58,343 nt of DNA, taken from positions 1-58,343 of the forward strand of contig NZ_JAOQMX010000031.1 of NCBI RefSeq assembly GCF_025960985.1. The letters run 5' to 3'. The stretch comes from Flavobacterium psychraerolatum (GTDB lineage: Bacteria; Bacteroidota; Bacteroidia; Flavobacteriales; Flavobacteriaceae). This document shows positions 33,713 to 42,997 of the stretch, in pieces. The first letter of the stretch is position 1; every line of letters begins with the position of its first letter. The notes under the pieces were generated by a model. It was not told the DNA's origin and made no database searches. It worked only from the letters and a program-made list of their open reading frames with translations. Both the position numbers and the translations under genes were made by a program.

Positions 33713-35962
33713 TTATTTATCTTTTGTAAACGGTATTTTTTGACCATCACTCAGAATCATATCAAATCCAGATAAGCTATCATTGAATTGAAATTTGATT
33801 CCAGCAGCTTTCGATTCAAATAAATCCTTTCCGATGATGGTTAATGAAAATTGCGGATAACCCGTTATTTGTACATTGATTGCGTCTGATTTTTCAGTCA
33901 TTATAATCTTTGCTGGAGCTTTGTTGTTGCTATAAGTTCCTAGATAACCATCCAAAATAATATCTTTTTCGATTTTACCATTAATTGCTGACCAAGAATT
34001 ATTTTCTAAATTATAATCCGGAAAAACATGTTCTGGATCCAAAGTAATGCTTTCAATCTCTTCATAAATATGAGGTTCAAATGACCATATTTTGTTTTTT
34101 TGCCAAACTTCAACAGGTAATTTTATTCTCGTTGTCTTACCCGATTTTGTTTTGATATCCATAATTACAGGCAATACCATTTTGTCCTTATTTTCAATTG
34201 TAACAACAACCCCTTTTGAAGGATCATTTTTTACATATTTGATCGCATTTACTGCTTGGTCAAAACGCCAGTTATTGATAAACCATGCTCTCCAAAACCA
34301 TCCTAAATCTTCTCCTGCCACATTCTCCATTGTTCTGAAAAAATCATTTGGCGTAGGATGCTTGAAAGCCCAACGATCAATATAGGTTCTAAAGGCGTAG
34401 TCAAAACGTTGTTTTCCCAAAATTTGCTCTCTCAAGATAACCAAAGCCGAACTTGGTTTAGCATATAATAATATTCCAATGTTAGCTTCCTTCATATTAT
34501 CGGGTGAACTCATTACTGGTTCTAGACCTGAGCCTGTATAATAATCTGCTCTTTTTTGTAAGTCTTCTGCAGGGTCTTTGTACTCACCATTATTAAAATC
34601 TTTATCACTCAATGAGTTGATAAAGGTATTCAAACCTTCATCCATCCATCCAAAAAGACGCTCATTGGACCCAACAATCATTGGAAACCAAGTGTGTCCA
34701 AATTCATGATCTGTAACGCCCCACAATCTTTTTCCTTTAGATTCGTATTTACAAAAAACGATTCCTGGATATTCCATTCCACCTTCATTACCAGCTACAT
34801 TTATCGCAGCAGGATATGGGTATTCAAACCACCTTTTAGAATAATTTTCGATAGCTGCTTTGGTATATTCTGTCGATCTTCCCCAAGCTAAATCTCCAGC
34901 ACTTTCGATTGGATAGGTAGACATTGCTAACGATTTTTTGCCACTTGGCAAGTTTATTTTAGCCGCATCAACAATAAATGCCGTTGAAGATGCCCAAGAT
35001 ACATCACGAGAATTTTTGATAGCAAAATGCCAAGTTTTTGTCGTTGTTCCCTCAATTTTTGCATTCGCTTCCACTTCTTCAGCTGTACGAATAAATACCG
35101 TTTTATCGCTTGTTTTGGCTTGTGCTAATCTGGTTTGCTCAGTTGCAGAATAAACACTCTTTGCATTTAGCAATTCACCCGAACAAACTACAAAATGGTT
35201 TGAAGGTGCCGTAATATTAATATCATAATCTCCATATTCTAAGTAAAACTCAGATGCTCCTAAATAAGGATTGGTATTCCATCCACGTACATCATCATAT
35301 ACACACATACGTGGGTACCATTGCGCAATCGTAAATATCTTTCCGTTTTTGGTTTCTACAATACCGGTTCTATCAGAGCCTTCATTTGGACAGATGTAGG
35401 AAAAATCAATTTTTAATTTAACAGATCCTCCTTTTGAGCTTAATTCGGAAGGAAGAAATACTTGCATGCGCGTGTCAGTAATCAAAAATTTCACCTCGGT
35501 CTCAGTACCTTTTCTTTTTGAAGTAGTGATTGCCTTTACCGATTTAATTTTATAACCTCCATCAAAAATTTGTCCACGAGATCCATTTCTACTTCCTGTA
35601 AGTGGTACCAAGGCTTCTCCTCTAGAATCTGATTTGAATAAATTTTGATCCAAATGTAACCACAAAAACCCTAATTTGTCTGGACTATTGTTGGTGTAAT
35701 TAATAACGGCTGTCGCTGTAATTTCATTTTTCTTGTCATCTAATTTAGCCGATAACTGATAGTCTGCTCGGTTTTGCCAATATGCAATTCCTGGTTGACC
35801 ACTCGCCGATCGAAACATGGTTCCTTGACTGGTGTAAAAATTTGAAGAAAACGCTTCGTTATAATTAAAATTTGAAGTTGCATCTGGTGTCTGCTGACTC
35901 CATGTTGTTGAACTGGCTAGCAATAGTGCTGCATAAAAAAGACCCGAACATTTACTTATCAT
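33713..35962 (-). CDS. Exported M1-family metallopeptidase
   Basis: The start is taken at ATG 35962 (seven codons inside the longest frame) because [18 protein letters not shown] is a good signal peptide. The zinc site is HEFGH (H419 to H423) with the third ligand E442 exactly 19 residues later (GWMDEG), the M1/gluzincin spacing. GGMEYPG upstream is the exopeptidase-type GAMEN equivalent. The N-terminal third is the beta domain with [11 protein letters not shown], and a beta-rich tail after residue 600 is typical of the Bacteroidota branch. At 749 residues it is normal length. It is probably periplasmic or surface-located and cleaves peptides. It diverges from the mutarotase-like gene. Confidence 0.9.
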   Translation of the reverse strand: MISKCSGLFYAALLLASSTTWSQQTPDATSNFNYNEAFSSNFYTSQGTMFRSASGQPGIAYWQNRADYQLSAKLDDKKNEITATAVINYTNNSPDKLGFLWLHLDQNLFKSDSRGEALVPLTGSRNGSRGQIFDGGYKIKSVKAITTSKRKGTETEVKFLITDTRMQVFLPSELSSKGGSVKLKIDFSYICPNEGSDRTGIVETKNGKIFTIAQWYPRMCVYDDVRGWNTNPYLGASEFYLEYGDYDINITAPSNHFVVCSGELLNAKSVYSATEQTRLAQAKTSDKTVFIRTAEEVEANAKIEGTTTKTWHFAIKNSRDVSWASSTAFIVDAAKINLPSGKKSLAMSTYPIESAGDLAWGRSTEYTKAAIENYSKRWFEYPYPAAINVAGNEGGMEYPGIVFCKYESKGKRLWGVTDHEFGHTWFPMIVGSNERLFGWMDEGLNTFINSLSDKDFNNGEYKDPAEDLQKRADYYTGSGLEPVMSSPDNMKEANIGILLYAKPSSALVILREQILGKQRFDYAFRTYIDRWAFKHPTPNDFFRTMENVAGEDLGWFWRAWFINNWRFDQAVNAIKYVKNDPSKGVVVTIENKDKMVLPVIMDIKTKSGKTTRIKLPVEVWQKNKIWSFEPHIYEEIESITLDPEHVFPDYNLENNSWSAINGKIEKDIILDGYLGTYSNNKAPAKIIMTEKSDAINVQITGYPQFSLTIIGKDLFESKAAGIKFQFNDSLSGFDMILSDGQKIPFTKDK

Positions 35963-36082
35963 ACTATTATATTTAAATAACAAATTAATGAAAAAAAAAC
36001 GAACAGATAGCTTATATTTGATACCAAATAAGTGAATTTAACCTTATTTCTTAAATTTTTCGTAATATTTAATAGTCTGAAC

Positions 36083-36937
36083 TTGAAAACAACACTAGAA
36101 AACGCAAATTTAACGGTACAAATTAAGGCCATGGGTGCCGAATTAGTCTCTATAAAGGACCAAAATGACAAAGAATACATTTGGGAAGGCAACCCAGAAT
36201 TTTGGGGAAAACATTCTCCGGTCCTTTTCCCTATTGTTGGTGCTCTTAAAAATGATAGTTATCTGTGTAAAGGAAAGGAGTACAAAATGTCTCGACACGG
36301 TTTTGCTCGTGAAATGGAATTTAAGCTAATCGAAAAAACGAATACTAAAGCCGTATTTTCTATCGAATCAAATGCTACGACGTTTGAAAAATATCCATTT
36401 GCTTTTGAATTGCAGATTATATATACTTTAGAAAATAAAAATCTCCATGTCGGTTATAAAGTGATTAACCGGAATGATTATGAAATGCCATTCTCAATTG
36501 GTGCTCATCCTGCCTTTGCTTTACCAAATAAATTTGAAGAGTATTCGTTACAATTTAGCAATCAAGGAATCCTAGCATATCATTTACTGGAAGATAATTT
36601 AATAGCAGATAGCACTAAAGAACTTCCATTAGACAACAAAAATAGTATAGCATTACAGTATTCATTATTCGAAAATGATGCATTAATTTTCAAAACATTA
36701 ACTTCAAAAACATTGAGTATTATCGAAGATAACACCGAAATCTTGCGCATTCAGTATACTGATTTTCCTAGTTTAGGTATTTGGACAATGGTTAATGCTC
36801 CATTTGTATGTATTGAACCTTGGTTAGGTTATGCCGATACGACAGAAGCGAACGGAAATATTTTCGAAAAAGAAGGTATTTTAAAATTGGCTGCCAACAA
36901 ATCATTTGTATCGAAATATACTATTGAAATCGTCTAA
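36083..36937 (+). CDS. Aldose 1-epimerase-family (mutarotase-like) protein
   Basis: The fold is that of galactose mutarotase: GAELVSIKDQNDKEYIWEG, then FWGKHSPVLFPIVGAL, KEYKMSRHGFARE with the catalytic-type histidine, SIGAHPAFALP with the second histidine, and IEPWLGYADT near the end. This resembles the LacX/YeaD-like branch, acting on free or phosphorylated aldoses. I place the start at TTG 36083 (LKTTLENANLTV), where homology to the family begins. An ATG at 36032 adds 17 hydrophobic residues without a usual signal cleavage site and cannot be excluded. The gene overlaps the convergent VF530-like gene by 4 bp. Confidence 0.82.
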   Translation: MKTTLENANLTVQIKAMGAELVSIKDQNDKEYIWEGNPEFWGKHSPVLFPIVGALKNDSYLCKGKEYKMSRHGFAREMEFKLIEKTNTKAVFSIESNATTFEKYPFAFELQIIYTLENKNLHVGYKVINRNDYEMPFSIGAHPAFALPNKFEEYSLQFSNQGILAYHLLEDNLIADSTKELPLDNKNSIALQYSLFENDALIFKTLTSKTLSIIEDNTEILRIQYTDFPSLGIWTMVNAPFVCIEPWLGYADTTEANGNIFEKEGILKLAANKSFVSKYTIEIV

Positions 36938-37158
36938 AACTTCGGTAACGTTTTAATATACAGTTCCTCTACTTTTTTTCGTGCCCAATCTGTTTTTCGT
37001 AAAAAAGTAAGTGATGATTTGACTGACGGATTGCTTTTGAAGCATTTAATGTTAATTAATTCTGCCAAAGTATCAAATCCATAATAGGATTCAAGTTGTT
37101 CCACAATGACTTTTAGCGTGATTCCGTGCATCGGATCTTTAGAAGGCTGATTTTCCAT
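36934..37158 (-). CDS. VF530-family small DNA-binding protein
   Basis: The 74-residue protein begins MENQPSKDPMHGITLKVIVE and continues LESYYGFDTLAELINIKCF, SSLTFLRKTDWARKKVEELY. These are signatures of the VF530/DUF2132 family, whose Vibrio member has a helical DNA-binding fold of unknown role. Length is standard. It overlaps the end of the mutarotase-like gene by 4 bp tail to tail and diverges from smpB. Confidence 0.88.
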   Translation of the reverse strand: MENQPSKDPMHGITLKVIVEQLESYYGFDTLAELINIKCFKSNPSVKSSLTFLRKTDWARKKVEELYIKTLPKF

Positions 37159-37228
37159 TTTACAAATTTAATTCAATTTCGTTAAAAAGTTATGGACTTT
37201 TACTAAATGTCCCTACATTTGCAAACCT

Positions 37229-37684
37229 ATGCTAAAAACAGTTAACATCCTTAATAAACGTGCTCGATTTGATTATGAAATAATCGAAAAATATTCTGCT
37301 GGAATTGTTTTGGCAGGAACAGAGATAAAATCCATTCGTTTAGGAAAAGCCAATATCACCGAAAGTTTTTGTGAATTCAGTGGTACAGAGCTTTTTGCTA
37401 TCAATACTTATATTGAAGAATATACTTTTGGTAATCAATTTAATCATAAAGCTCGTAGTGAAAGAAAGCTTTTATTGAAGAAAAGAGAATTAAAAACTTT
37501 AGCTCGTGCAGTACAGTCCAAAGGACTTACTGTAGTTCCTTTAAAATTATACACTAACGAAAAAGGATTGGCTAAACTAGAAATCGGACTTTGTAGAGGA
37601 AAGAAAACCTATGACAAAAGAGAATCTTTGAAAGAACAAGATACCAAACGAGATTTGGATAGAATAAAAAAAGCACACAAATAG
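37229..37684 (+). CDS. smpB: SsrA-binding protein SmpB
   Basis: SmpB binds tmRNA and delivers it to stalled ribosomes for trans-translation. The 151-residue protein has the OB-fold core (GIVLAGTEIKSIRLGKANI, SFCEFSGTELFAINTYIEEY), HKARSERKLLLKKRE, and the basic C-terminal tail KKTYDKRESLKEQDTKRDLD that folds in the decoding site. The tmRNA gene is not in the window. A TACATTTG -7-like box lies just upstream at 37214-37221, giving a short leader. Confidence 0.96.
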   Translation: MLKTVNILNKRARFDYEIIEKYSAGIVLAGTEIKSIRLGKANITESFCEFSGTELFAINTYIEEYTFGNQFNHKARSERKLLLKKRELKTLARAVQSKGLTVVPLKLYTNEKGLAKLEIGLCRGKKTYDKRESLKEQDTKRDLDRIKKAHK

Positions 37685-37749
37685 TAATAAATTAGAACAT
37701 TATTAAAGTAAAATTGGATAATGTTTTTTTTTTACATAAAAAATATGAC

Positions 37750-37767
37750 TAAATTTGTCATGACAAA
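37750..37767 (+). promoter_or_regulatory. Palindromic operator overlapping the -7 box of the XRE-Fic gene
   Basis: TTTGTCATGACAAA at 37754-37767 is a perfect 14-bp palindrome. It overlaps TAAATTTG at 37750-37757, which fits the Bacteroidota -7 box. The gene start follows 14 bp later. Because the gene product begins with an XRE-type helix-turn-helix, autorepression at this site is a reasonable inference. Confidence 0.6.
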
Positions 37768-37781
37768 CAAACTACCTAACT

Positions 37782-38831
37782 ATGAAAACTTTACTAAAAA
37801 CAGCAAGGGAGCAAAAAGGTTTCAAAACGAGAGAACTTGCACAAATGATGGGCATTGACCAAGCATTGGTAAGTAAGTTTGAAAGTGGCAACCGTAAACC
37901 AACTAAAGACCAAGTTATAAAACTGTCGACAATTCTAGAAATTAGTTATGAGACATTAATGGTGGCTTGGTTAAAAGAAAAAATCCTTTATGAAATTGGT
38001 GACGATGAACTAGCGCTTAAAGCTCTGAAAGAAGCAGAAGAAGAAATAAAAGACCTTAGGAGTGCCACAAATAACATCATTTCAAAAGAACTCCAACAAG
38101 TTTTAGATGAAATTGATATTTTGAAAAAAAAATTAGATCAATTTCGACAATTTGATAGTTATAGAATAGCGCAAGCCTTAGAACTTGAATATACTTTTGA
38201 GAGCAATCGAATTGAAGGGAATACACTTACGCTCCGTGAAACCGATTTGGTTATAAATGAAGGATTGACCATTTCTGGAAAAAGCATGCGAGAACATCTT
38301 GAAGCAATTAATCATCATGAAGCCATTGCCTACATCAAACATTTGATGGAGAAAAATACTTCCTTGAATGAAAGAGAAGTATTGTCTATCCATAATTTAA
38401 TTTTGAGAGGAATCCAACCCGAGGATGCGGGCCGTTACAGAAAAGTTCAGGTCATGATCAAAGGGAGTAGTTATATGCCACCACAACCGTATATGGTTCC
38501 CAAGAATATGGAAGACTTTTACATTTGGTATGAAACCCACAAAAATAATCTTCATCCTATAGTTTTAGCAGCAGAGATGCACGAGCGATTGGTTACCATT
38601 CATCCTTTTATTGATGGTAACGGTAGAACATCTCGATTGGTTATGAACTTAATTTTATTGCAACACGGTTATGTGATTGCTAACATCAAAGGAGATTATG
38701 ACAATAGAATGCGCTACTATCAGTTACTTGAAATAGCGCAAACCCAAAACAATAAAGAAAATTTTTTATTATTTATTGCTCAAATAGAAAAAGAATCATT
38801 GGAACGATATATTGGGATTATTGCTCAATAA
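37782..38831 (+). CDS. XRE helix-turn-helix / Fic domain fusion protein
   Basis: Residues 1-65 are an XRE-type DNA-binding domain (TRELAQMMGIDQALVSKFESG). A helical linker follows (about 75-125, probably coiled coil), then a Fic domain. The Fic catalytic loop HPFIDGNGRTSR at 274-285 is complete, so AMP or nucleotide transfer to protein hydroxyls is expected. An inhibitory motif S-x-x-x-E-G lies at 141-146 (ESNRIEGN), upstream of the Fic core, as in class II auto-inhibited Fic proteins. The combination suggests a self-controlled modifier that also regulates its own promoter. There is no separate antitoxin gene. The intact glutamate E145 argues the toxin activity is held in check in cis. Confidence 0.9.
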   Translation: MKTLLKTAREQKGFKTRELAQMMGIDQALVSKFESGNRKPTKDQVIKLSTILEISYETLMVAWLKEKILYEIGDDELALKALKEAEEEIKDLRSATNNIISKELQQVLDEIDILKKKLDQFRQFDSYRIAQALELEYTFESNRIEGNTLTLRETDLVINEGLTISGKSMREHLEAINHHEAIAYIKHLMEKNTSLNEREVLSIHNLILRGIQPEDAGRYRKVQVMIKGSSYMPPQPYMVPKNMEDFYIWYETHKNNLHPIVLAAEMHERLVTIHPFIDGNGRTSRLVMNLILLQHGYVIANIKGDYDNRMRYYQLLEIAQTQNNKENFLLFIAQIEKESLERYIGIIAQ

Positions 38832-38866
38832 AAAAAGCCATTCGATTATTTTCGGGTGGCTTTCTG
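38831..38866 (+). terminator. Terminator of the XRE-Fic gene
   Basis: AAAGCCA and TGGCTTT pair, extended by partially matched TTCGA/TTCGGG inside, immediately after the stop. The T run is short. Confidence 0.6.
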
Positions 38867-39091
38867 GTTTTTTAGTTTTTAAAATTGGATCGTATTAGTC
38901 AAAATAGGATTAAACCGATTCGCGAAAGCGAGGATAAAAATAAATCTTATAATTTTATGTTGAATTTGTTCTTATAATATATTTTCAACCTATACATTGC
39001 TATTGTCTTTTACTTACTTAACTGGTTTGATACTATCAATCATGATTTTTAATAAAAAATACCATATTGATCTTGTCGAAATGTATTTCTA

Positions 39092-39120
39092 AAAGTCTTC
39101 TATAAGCTCAGACGGATAAC
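39092..39120. repeat. 29-nt dispersed repeat, copy 2
   Basis: This copy matches 28403-28431 with a few mismatches and again lies just past a minus-strand gene, here pcm. The surrounding 38867-39203 gap holds no other feature that I can support. Confidence 0.6.
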
Positions 39121-39203
39121 ATGCTATTAATTAGCATTAAAGGTTTTTAAAAAATTAAAGTACAAAAAATCAATTTCAGTAATTTTATCCAAACTTGAAT
39201 CAC

Positions 39204-39869
39204 TTAATTTTTATCTTCTAATAAAGGAACAAACTTACATTCTCCTAACTCATGACGTTCAAATTGTGTTTCGTTTTTACGAATAAGTAGCGTCATTATT
39301 TGAACTTCTTCTCCTAGAGGAATAACTAGTCTTCCTCCAATTTTTAATTGTGCCATAAGTGGTTGCGGAATAAATGGTGCTCCTGCTGTTACAATAATAC
39401 TATCAAAGGGTGCAAAACCTGGCAATCCTTTGTAACCGTCACCAAAAGTGAGGTGTTTGGGACGAATTCCTAATTTAGGTAATAAGGATGATGTTTTTTT
39501 GAATAGTTCATTTTGCCTTTCAACACTATATACTTTGGCACCCATCAAACACAATACTGCGGTTTGATATCCCGAACCCGTACCAATTTCTAATATCTTA
39601 TGTTCTTTTTGAATTTCTAACAATTGTGATTGAAAAGCTACTGTATAAGGTTGAGAAATTGTTTGCTCTGCTGCGATAGGAAATGCTAAATCTTGATAGG
39701 CATATTCTTCGAAACTTGAATCCAAGAAAAGATGTCTTGGAATCTTTTTGATTGCTTCCAAAACATTTTTATCTGTTATTCCTTTTTCTTGCAAAATGCT
39801 TACTAGTTGATTTCGACGTCCTTGATGCTTGGCGGTATCTTTCAATTTGAGGTATTTATATTTTAGCAA
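39204..39869 (-). CDS. pcm: Protein-L-isoaspartate O-methyltransferase
   Basis: Pcm methylates isoaspartyl residues with S-adenosylmethionine so damaged proteins can be repaired. The 221-residue protein has the family layout: KKIPRHLFLDSSFEEYAYQD, then PIAAEQTISQPYTVAFQ (substrate-binding), the SAM motif ILEIGTGSGYQTAVL, YSVERQNELF (motif II), and FDSIIVTAGAPFIPQPL (motif III). GGRLVIPLGE and a variable tail complete it. It is monocistronic, and its upstream side faces element B2. Confidence 0.94.
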   Translation of the reverse strand: MLKYKYLKLKDTAKHQGRRNQLVSILQEKGITDKNVLEAIKKIPRHLFLDSSFEEYAYQDLAFPIAAEQTISQPYTVAFQSQLLEIQKEHKILEIGTGSGYQTAVLCLMGAKVYSVERQNELFKKTSSLLPKLGIRPKHLTFGDGYKGLPGFAPFDSIIVTAGAPFIPQPLMAQLKIGGRLVIPLGEEVQIMTLLIRKNETQFERHELGECKFVPLLEDKN

Positions 39870-40020
39870 AAATAGAAAAGAATTTCTAATATTATGGTTT
39901 CTCTAGGAAGTCGTTTTGAATAATCCGCAGTTATTTTCTATGTTGTCTATAAGCAATTGGAGTTCATGGAGATATAAGCATCGTGTATTTCGAAATAAAA
40001 ACTAGATTTACCAACCACGT

Positions 40021-40144
40021 TGCGTGAGGGATTACTTCAGTTGAAATAAACTACCGAGTAGCATGTATTGCCCGACAGTTAACTGATAAAAAGGCAGCTA
40101 AACACAAACTGAATTGATGTTTTTTTCTAGATGGTGGCACGTCC
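40021..40144 (-). repeat. Structured element, family B copy 2
   Basis: Read on the minus strand it begins GGACGTGCCACC, and carries TGTCGGGCA, then GCTACTCGGTAG, then ATCCCTCACGCA at its end. This is the same order as the copy at 30324-30438 on the plus strand. The variable section between CCACC and GTCGGGC has a different, weaker pairing than copy 1. It lies between divergent pcm and the Gfo/Idh gene, ahead of that gene's promoter. Confidence 0.7.
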
Positions 40145-40198
40145 AAATGGTTGTATATATGAAATAAAATTTGGTCAACATTTGTGGTCAATTGCTGT

Positions 40199-40227
40199 TT
40201 GATGTTAGTTTATAATTCTTATTTTTG
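40199..40227 (+). promoter_or_regulatory. Promoter that fixes the start of the Gfo/Idh gene
   Basis: TTG at 40199-40201 and TATTTTTG at 40220-40227 are 18 bp apart. They lie downstream of the upstream ATG at 40184, so transcription should begin near 40233 and the ATG at 40244 must be the real start. Confidence 0.78.
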
Positions 40228-40243
40228 TAGAAATTACATCATT

Positions 40244-41209
40244 ATGCTGAAAATTGGAGTATTGGGTGCCGGTCACCTAGGAAAAATACATTTGCGATTG
40301 TTACAACAGTCTAAGAAATACGAATTGGTGGGCTTTTATGACCCTAATCAGGAAAATGCAGAGAAGATTTCTAAGGAATTTGGATATAAACATTTTGATA
40401 CCATTGCTAAATTGATTCATGCTGTCGATGTGATTGATATTGTAACACCTACACTTTCACACTACAAATGTGCTCGTGCAGCTATTAAGTCTGGTAAGCA
40501 TGTTTTTATAGAAAAACCAATATCGAATACAGTTGAAGAAGCTGAAGAAATTATTGCACTCGCCAAGGAATACAACGTTAAAGGACAAGTTGGCCATGTT
40601 GAGCGCTTTAACCCTGCCTTTATCGCTACTAAAAATATGATTGAAAATCCAATGTTTATAGAAACGCATCGTTTGGCAGAATTTAACCCTCGTGGAACAG
40701 ATGTTCCTGTGGTTTTGGATTTGATGATTCACGATATAGATGCTATTTTGAGCGTTGTACAATCACCTGTTAAAAATATCTCTGCAAGTGGAATATCAGT
40801 CATTAGTGAAACTCCAGATATCGCCAATGCGCGATTGGAATTTGAAAACGGTTGTGTAGCTAACTTGACTGCAAGCCGCATTTCGTTGAAAAACATGCGT
40901 AAAAGTAGATTTTTTCAAAAAGATGCTTACATATCTGTTGATTTTTTAGAAAAAAAATGCGAAGTGGTAAAAATGAAAAATGCTCCTGAAAATCCAGGTG
41001 ATTTTGATATGATTTTGCAAAATGCAGAAGGAGTAAAAAAACAAATCTACTTCTCAAATCCTGATGTAAATCAAAACAATGCAATTCTGGATGAGTTGGA
41101 AAGTTTTGCGGATGCCATTATTAACGACACAGAACCTGTTGTGACACTTGAACAAGCTACAGAAGCATTGCGAATTGCTTATAAAATTATTGATTGTTTT
41201 AAGAAATAG
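40244..41209 (+). CDS. Gfo/Idh/MocA-family NAD(P)-dependent oxidoreductase
   Basis: Starting at ATG 40244 the protein has 321 residues. It begins with a Rossmann fold (MLKIGVLGAGHLGKIHLRLL), has the HVFIEKPISN segment (the EKP motif holding the catalytic lysine), and has GQVGHVERFNPAF and LMIHDIDAILSVV in the substrate domain. Members act on sugars, inositols, biliverdin or related compounds; this substrate cannot be told. The frame extending to 40184 starts upstream of the promoter and is rejected. The hbd-like gene follows 135 bp later on the same strand. Confidence 0.88.
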   Translation: MLKIGVLGAGHLGKIHLRLLQQSKKYELVGFYDPNQENAEKISKEFGYKHFDTIAKLIHAVDVIDIVTPTLSHYKCARAAIKSGKHVFIEKPISNTVEEAEEIIALAKEYNVKGQVGHVERFNPAFIATKNMIENPMFIETHRLAEFNPRGTDVPVVLDLMIHDIDAILSVVQSPVKNISASGISVISETPDIANARLEFENGCVANLTASRISLKNMRKSRFFQKDAYISVDFLEKKCEVVKMKNAPENPGDFDMILQNAEGVKKQIYFSNPDVNQNNAILDELESFADAIINDTEPVVTLEQATEALRIAYKIIDCFKK

Positions 41210-41344
41210 TCATACCCAAAATACCGACACAAACCATTGAGAAATAATGTTTCTTGATGGTTTAATTATTTTTACTAATTTCAATAGTGATATACTTTTA
41301 GTAACTTGGAAATTTAAACCTGAAACTTTAAACAAAAATTTAAA

Positions 41345-42235
41345 ATGAAAACAATAGCAGTAATTGGCGCAGGAACGATGGGCAACGGAATCGCACATAC
41401 ATTTGCGCAAAATGGTTTTGTAGTCAAATTAATTGATGTTTCAGAAAAAGCGTTGGACAAAGCAATGGATACAATTGCCAACAATTTAAATCGAATGATT
41501 ACAAAGGGAACGATAACTAACGACATTTTTGCCAAAACAATTACCAATATCATTACCTATACCGACATGAAAGATGGCGTAACGGGGGTAGATTTTGTAA
41601 TTGAAGCTGCTACTGAAAATCTAGAATTAAAACTAGCTATTTTCAAGCAATTGAACGAACTATGTCCGCATAATACAATTTTTGCAACGAATACCTCTTC
41701 GATTTCGATTACTAAGATTGCTGCGGTTGTTGCACATCCAGACCGAGTTATTGGTATGCATTTTATGAATCCTGTTCCGCTCATGCCTTTGGTGGAAATA
41801 ATTAAAGGGTACAATACAAGTGATGAAGTGGTTGAAATTACATTGGCGTTATGCAAAAAGTTAGAAAAAACACCCCTTACTGTAAACGATTACCCAGGAT
41901 TTGTGGCCAATAGAATTTTGATGCCGATGATAAACGAAGCCATCGAAACCCTTTATAACCAAGTGGCAGGTGTTAGCGAAATTGATGGGGTAATGAAACT
42001 TGGAATGAACCACCCAATGGGTCCTTTACAACTAGCCGATTTTATAGGATTGGATATTTGTTTATCTATTATGAATGTGATGTATGACGGATTTAAAAAT
42101 CAGAAATATGCTCCTTGTCCCCTATTAATAAATATGGTCAATGCCAAAAAATTGGGAGTAAAATCTGGAGAAGGGTTTTATGATTATAGCGAAAGTAAAA
42201 AGGCGGAAAAAGTTTCTAAGCAGTTTTTGAAATAA
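41345..42235 (+). CDS. 3-Hydroxybutyryl-CoA dehydrogenase
   Basis: This enzyme interconverts acetoacetyl-CoA and 3-hydroxybutyryl-CoA with NAD(P). The 296-residue protein has the NAD fold MKTIAVIGAGTMGNGIAHTF, then VIEAATENLELK, NTSSISITKIA, RVIGMHFMNPVPLMPLVEII with the catalytic histidine, and NDYPGFVANRILMPMINEA. The C-terminal helical domain has GMNHPMGPLQLADFIGLD. It is the short, single-function form, without enoyl-CoA hydratase. Its neighbours are not other fatty-acid genes; the YggS-like gene follows 90 bp downstream. Confidence 0.94.
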   Translation: MKTIAVIGAGTMGNGIAHTFAQNGFVVKLIDVSEKALDKAMDTIANNLNRMITKGTITNDIFAKTITNIITYTDMKDGVTGVDFVIEAATENLELKLAIFKQLNELCPHNTIFATNTSSISITKIAAVVAHPDRVIGMHFMNPVPLMPLVEIIKGYNTSDEVVEITLALCKKLEKTPLTVNDYPGFVANRILMPMINEAIETLYNQVAGVSEIDGVMKLGMNHPMGPLQLADFIGLDICLSIMNVMYDGFKNQKYAPCPLLINMVNAKKLGVKSGEGFYDYSESKKAEKVSKQFLK

Positions 42236-42325
42236 ACTTTTTATTTGTAACACAGACGGGATAAATTTTAGAATTAAAAAGTAATCATTTGGAACAAAAT
42301 TCTAATTCGATAAAAAAGAAACATA

Positions 42326-42985
42326 ATGACAATAGCCGAAAATCTACAACATATACAAACTAAGCTACCTAAAACCGTTACTTTAGTTGCTGTCTCTAAA
42401 ACAAAACCTGTCAATGACTTAAAACAGGCTTATGAAGTTGGTCAACGGATTTTTGGAGAAAATAAAATTCAAGAAATGGCGGAGAAGCGGGAAGAAATGC
42501 CCAAAGACATTCAGTGGCATATGATCGGACACGTACAGTCAAACAAGGTCAAATACATGGCACCTTTTGTAAGTTTGATACATGGTGTAGATAGTTTGAA
42601 ACTATTGCAAGAAATCAACAAACAAGCGACCAAAAACAACCGCATAATTGATTGTTTATTGCAACTACACATTGCCGAAGAGGAAACTAAATTTGGTTTG
42701 GACGAACAAGAACTCAACGAACTTATCTCTTCTTCAGAGTTTGCGGCAATGCAAAATATTCAAATTTTAGGACTAATGGGAATGGCAACATTTACCGACA
42801 ACCAAAAACAAGTTAAAAAGGAATTCACGCATTTAAAATCTATTTTCGATACTTTAAAAGCAAAAAATCCTGTACATTGTAATCTTCAAACTATTTCAAT
42901 GGGAATGTCTGGAGACTATCAATTGGCGATTGAATGTGGTAGTACCATGGTTCGCATTGGAAGTAGTATATTTGGAGGTCGTTAA
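42326..42985 (+). CDS. YggS/PROSC-family PLP-binding protein
   Basis: YggS-like proteins hold pyridoxal 5'-phosphate and help keep its cellular level. The 219-residue protein has the PLP lysine K25 in LVAVSKTKP, then GENKIQEMAEK, WHMIGHVQSNKVKYM, and near the C-terminus LQTISMGMSGDYQLAIECGSTMVRIGSSIFG. This covers the whole single-domain TIM barrel. The start at 42326 fits the family (MTIAENLQHI). Confidence 0.94.
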   Translation: MTIAENLQHIQTKLPKTVTLVAVSKTKPVNDLKQAYEVGQRIFGENKIQEMAEKREEMPKDIQWHMIGHVQSNKVKYMAPFVSLIHGVDSLKLLQEINKQATKNNRIIDCLLQLHIAEEETKFGLDEQELNELISSSEFAAMQNIQILGLMGMATFTDNQKQVKKEFTHLKSIFDTLKAKNPVHCNLQTISMGMSGDYQLAIECGSTMVRIGSSIFGGR

Positions 42986-42997
42986 TACAAAGATCAA

